A stretch of DNA of 6,790 nucleotides from CAYRVX01 sp964642165 (GTDB taxonomy: Bacteria; Planctomycetota; Phycisphaerae; SM23-33): contig CAZXOC010000353.1 in NCBI GenBank assembly GCA_964642165.1, positions 1 through 6,790 of the forward strand, in the 5' to 3' direction. Positions 5,572-6,790 of this stretch are shown here, piece after piece. A model generated the notes under the pieces. That model had not been told where the DNA came from, did no database searches, and saw nothing but the letters and a program-made list of their open reading frames with translations. The position numbers were made by a program, and so were the translations under genes. Numbering within the stretch: the stretch's first letter is position 1; each line of letters opens with the position of its first letter.

Positions 5572-6790
5572 TCAGTAACGGGCCACAACTCGGATCTCGC
5601 CCTTGCCTCCTGTCAGCCTGATGACTTCCTTGCCGCTATCGAAGTCCTTCCACGGCTTGCCGCTGACTGTGACACTCCTGATCGGTGAGGAGTTGGGATG
5701 GCGAAGGCGCAAGAACACGGCGCCCGGCGGCTGGCGGGAGGGCATCTCGACGGTGGCAGTGATCCTGCCGCTGCCTGCGTCCGAGACGATCTCGTACGAC
5801 ACCGTGCCGAAGTGAGTGGGCATGTTCTTCGTTGCGACCCGTTTGCCCTGCGCCAGCCAGGCCCGGGGCGTCGCCCTCGCCAGCCAAAGGGCATCGCCCT
5901 CTTCCATCACCAGCATGTTGCGCAGACGCTCCAGAAAGGCCGCCTCCTCGAAGGACTTGTCGGACGGCCCCCGTGTCGTGTGTTCGTTGAACGTGTAGGG
6001 GCCGACGACAACGTCGACGGCGTAGTGGTTGTAGAAGGAGCGAAGGAAGTTCGGCACGTCATCCCACTGGAGATGAACGTTGGGCGTCCGCTCGATGCCG
6101 CACTGGTAGTACCACCCCGCGTTGCCGAACCAGTGCTTGCGCGGGTCGTATCCTCGGGTGCGCATCGGGAGGCGGTGGTGCTCCAGCAGCAGGCGATCCT
6201 CCAGTACGTCCAGAAGCCCCTGGGCCCGCGGCTCGGTCCGCGGCAGCAGGCCGGAGACATGCAGGAAGTGCACCCCGCCGCGGATGGCGTCGGCATACAG
6301 TCCCGGCGTGTGCCGCGGGTCGCCGAAAGACGTCGGCATGTGCCGGCTGGCCGGGCCACGAATGTACGGCGCCGGCGGAAGGAACGACCGATACGTCCCG
6401 TCGCCCACGCGGACCACCGGCGAGAGCACCAGCGACTTCTCCGCTGCCGCGAGGATGTCGCCGGCATAGGCCTTTGCTTCGGCGCGGTACTTCCGGCCGG
6501 CGTCGGGATCGACGTCGGCGATCACTTCTGCATACCGTTTCAGGCCGAACCAGTAGTTGACGTTGGATTCATACCACAGCCGCCAGTTGGTGCTGTCCCA
6601 GATGTTGTGCGGGGGCAGCAGCCCACGGCACCACGCTCGTTGGCGGCCGGGCGTGTCCTTCATGAACGCCTTCCGCTGGCGGATCATCCAGTCGGCATTG
6701 GCCCGGAGTTTCGGCGCAGCGGCCCGGAGCCACTCCTTGTCGCCGGTGAAGAGGTAGTGCTCGACCATCTGCCACTGCATGACTCCCGGG
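5572..6790 (-). CDS. (alpha/alpha)6-barrel-type glycosidase, C-terminal part (5' partial)
   Basis: This is probably a glycoside hydrolase of the six-hairpin class; the GH family cannot be assigned from the visible part. The frame is open through the right edge, and the ATG at 6780 is more likely an internal methionine than the start: it begins inside a helical repeat (MQWQMVEHYLFTGDKEWL) and no ribosome binding site can be judged in the ten bases beyond it. About 405 residues are visible. The first ~200 are helix-rich with aromatic-acidic motifs (KLRANADWMIRQRKAF, NIWDSTNWRLWYESN, NYWFGLKRYAEVIADVD) and later HFLHVSGLLPRTEP. Next come WFGNAGWYYQCGIERTPN and VVVGPYTFNEHTTRG. A C-terminal beta-rich domain (MPTHFGTVSYEIVSDAG, TVEMPSRQPPGAVFLRLRHP, ending VVARY) is typical of such enzymes. 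Catalytic residues cannot be named with confidence. It faces the GH2 gene, so it is not in the same operon, but it fits a shared carbohydrate-degradation locus. Confidence 0.8.
   Translation of the reverse strand, partial: PGVMQWQMVEHYLFTGDKEWLRAAAPKLRANADWMIRQRKAFMKDTPGRQRAWCRGLLPPHNIWDSTNWRLWYESNVNYWFGLKRYAEVIADVDPDAGRKYRAEAKAYAGDILAAAEKSLVLSPVVRVGDGTYRSFLPPAPYIRGPASRHMPTSFGDPRHTPGLYADAIRGGVHFLHVSGLLPRTEPRAQGLLDVLEDRLLLEHHRLPMRTRGYDPRKHWFGNAGWYYQCGIERTPNVHLQWDDVPNFLRSFYNHYAVDVVVGPYTFNEHTTRGPSDKSFEEAAFLERLRNMLVMEEGDALWLARATPRAWLAQGKRVATKNMPTHFGTVSYEIVSDAGSGRITATVEMPSRQPPGAVFLRLRHPNSSPIRSVTVSGKPWKDFDSGKEVIRLTGGKGEIRVVARY

Overview
The window is GC-rich, almost fully coding bacterial DNA. It carries three large genes: a divergent pair around a 260-base control region, then a convergent gene on the right. 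I see no RNA genes, transposases, CRISPR arrays or tRNAs. The combination of an exported degenerate methyltransferase/PQQ-like propeller protein, a very long secreted GH2 enzyme with an amidotransferase-like tail, and an (alpha/alpha)6-type glycosidase resembles polysaccharide-degrading members of the Planctomycetota/Verrucomicrobiota/Lentisphaerota group. That placement rests on remembered family architecture and composition, not on a marker gene.

Left (1-1755, minus strand): an exported protein that runs off the left edge. It has a signal peptide, a degenerate Rossmann/SAM-methyltransferase-like domain and PQQ-like beta-propeller blades. The signal peptide (from 1755) and the body of the protein (open from about 1661 to base 1) lie in different frames. 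Removing one base near 1662 joins them cleanly, so this is a frameshifted gene, a one-base sequence error, or less likely a recoded gene.

Middle (1756-2015): a divergent intergenic region with one plausible sigma70-like promoter for the rightward gene (TTGTCA-N18-TAACAT), a GC-rich leader hairpin and a strong Shine-Dalgarno region. Then (2016-5528, plus strand) comes a 1170-residue secreted glycoside hydrolase family 2 enzyme. It has a GH2 sugar-binding domain, an Ig-like domain and a TIM barrel with acid/base E430 and nucleophile E706. Its C-terminal part looks like a class I glutamine amidotransferase fold. The two catalytic glutamates are 276 residues apart, against about 75-90 in well-known GH2 enzymes, because a beta-sandwich-like domain is inserted between them. 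The motifs of that insert appear to be in circularly permuted order.

Right (5572-6790, minus strand): the C-terminal part of an (alpha/alpha)6-barrel-type glycosidase whose start lies beyond the right edge. It converges on the GH2 gene across 43 bases that contain two short palindromes.

Together the genes look like part of a carbohydrate-utilisation locus, with two glycosidases beside an exported propeller protein. The substrate cannot be read from the sequence. The most unusual items are the domain nested and possibly permuted inside the GH2 active-site barrel, and the exported methyltransferase-like/propeller fusion with its frame break.
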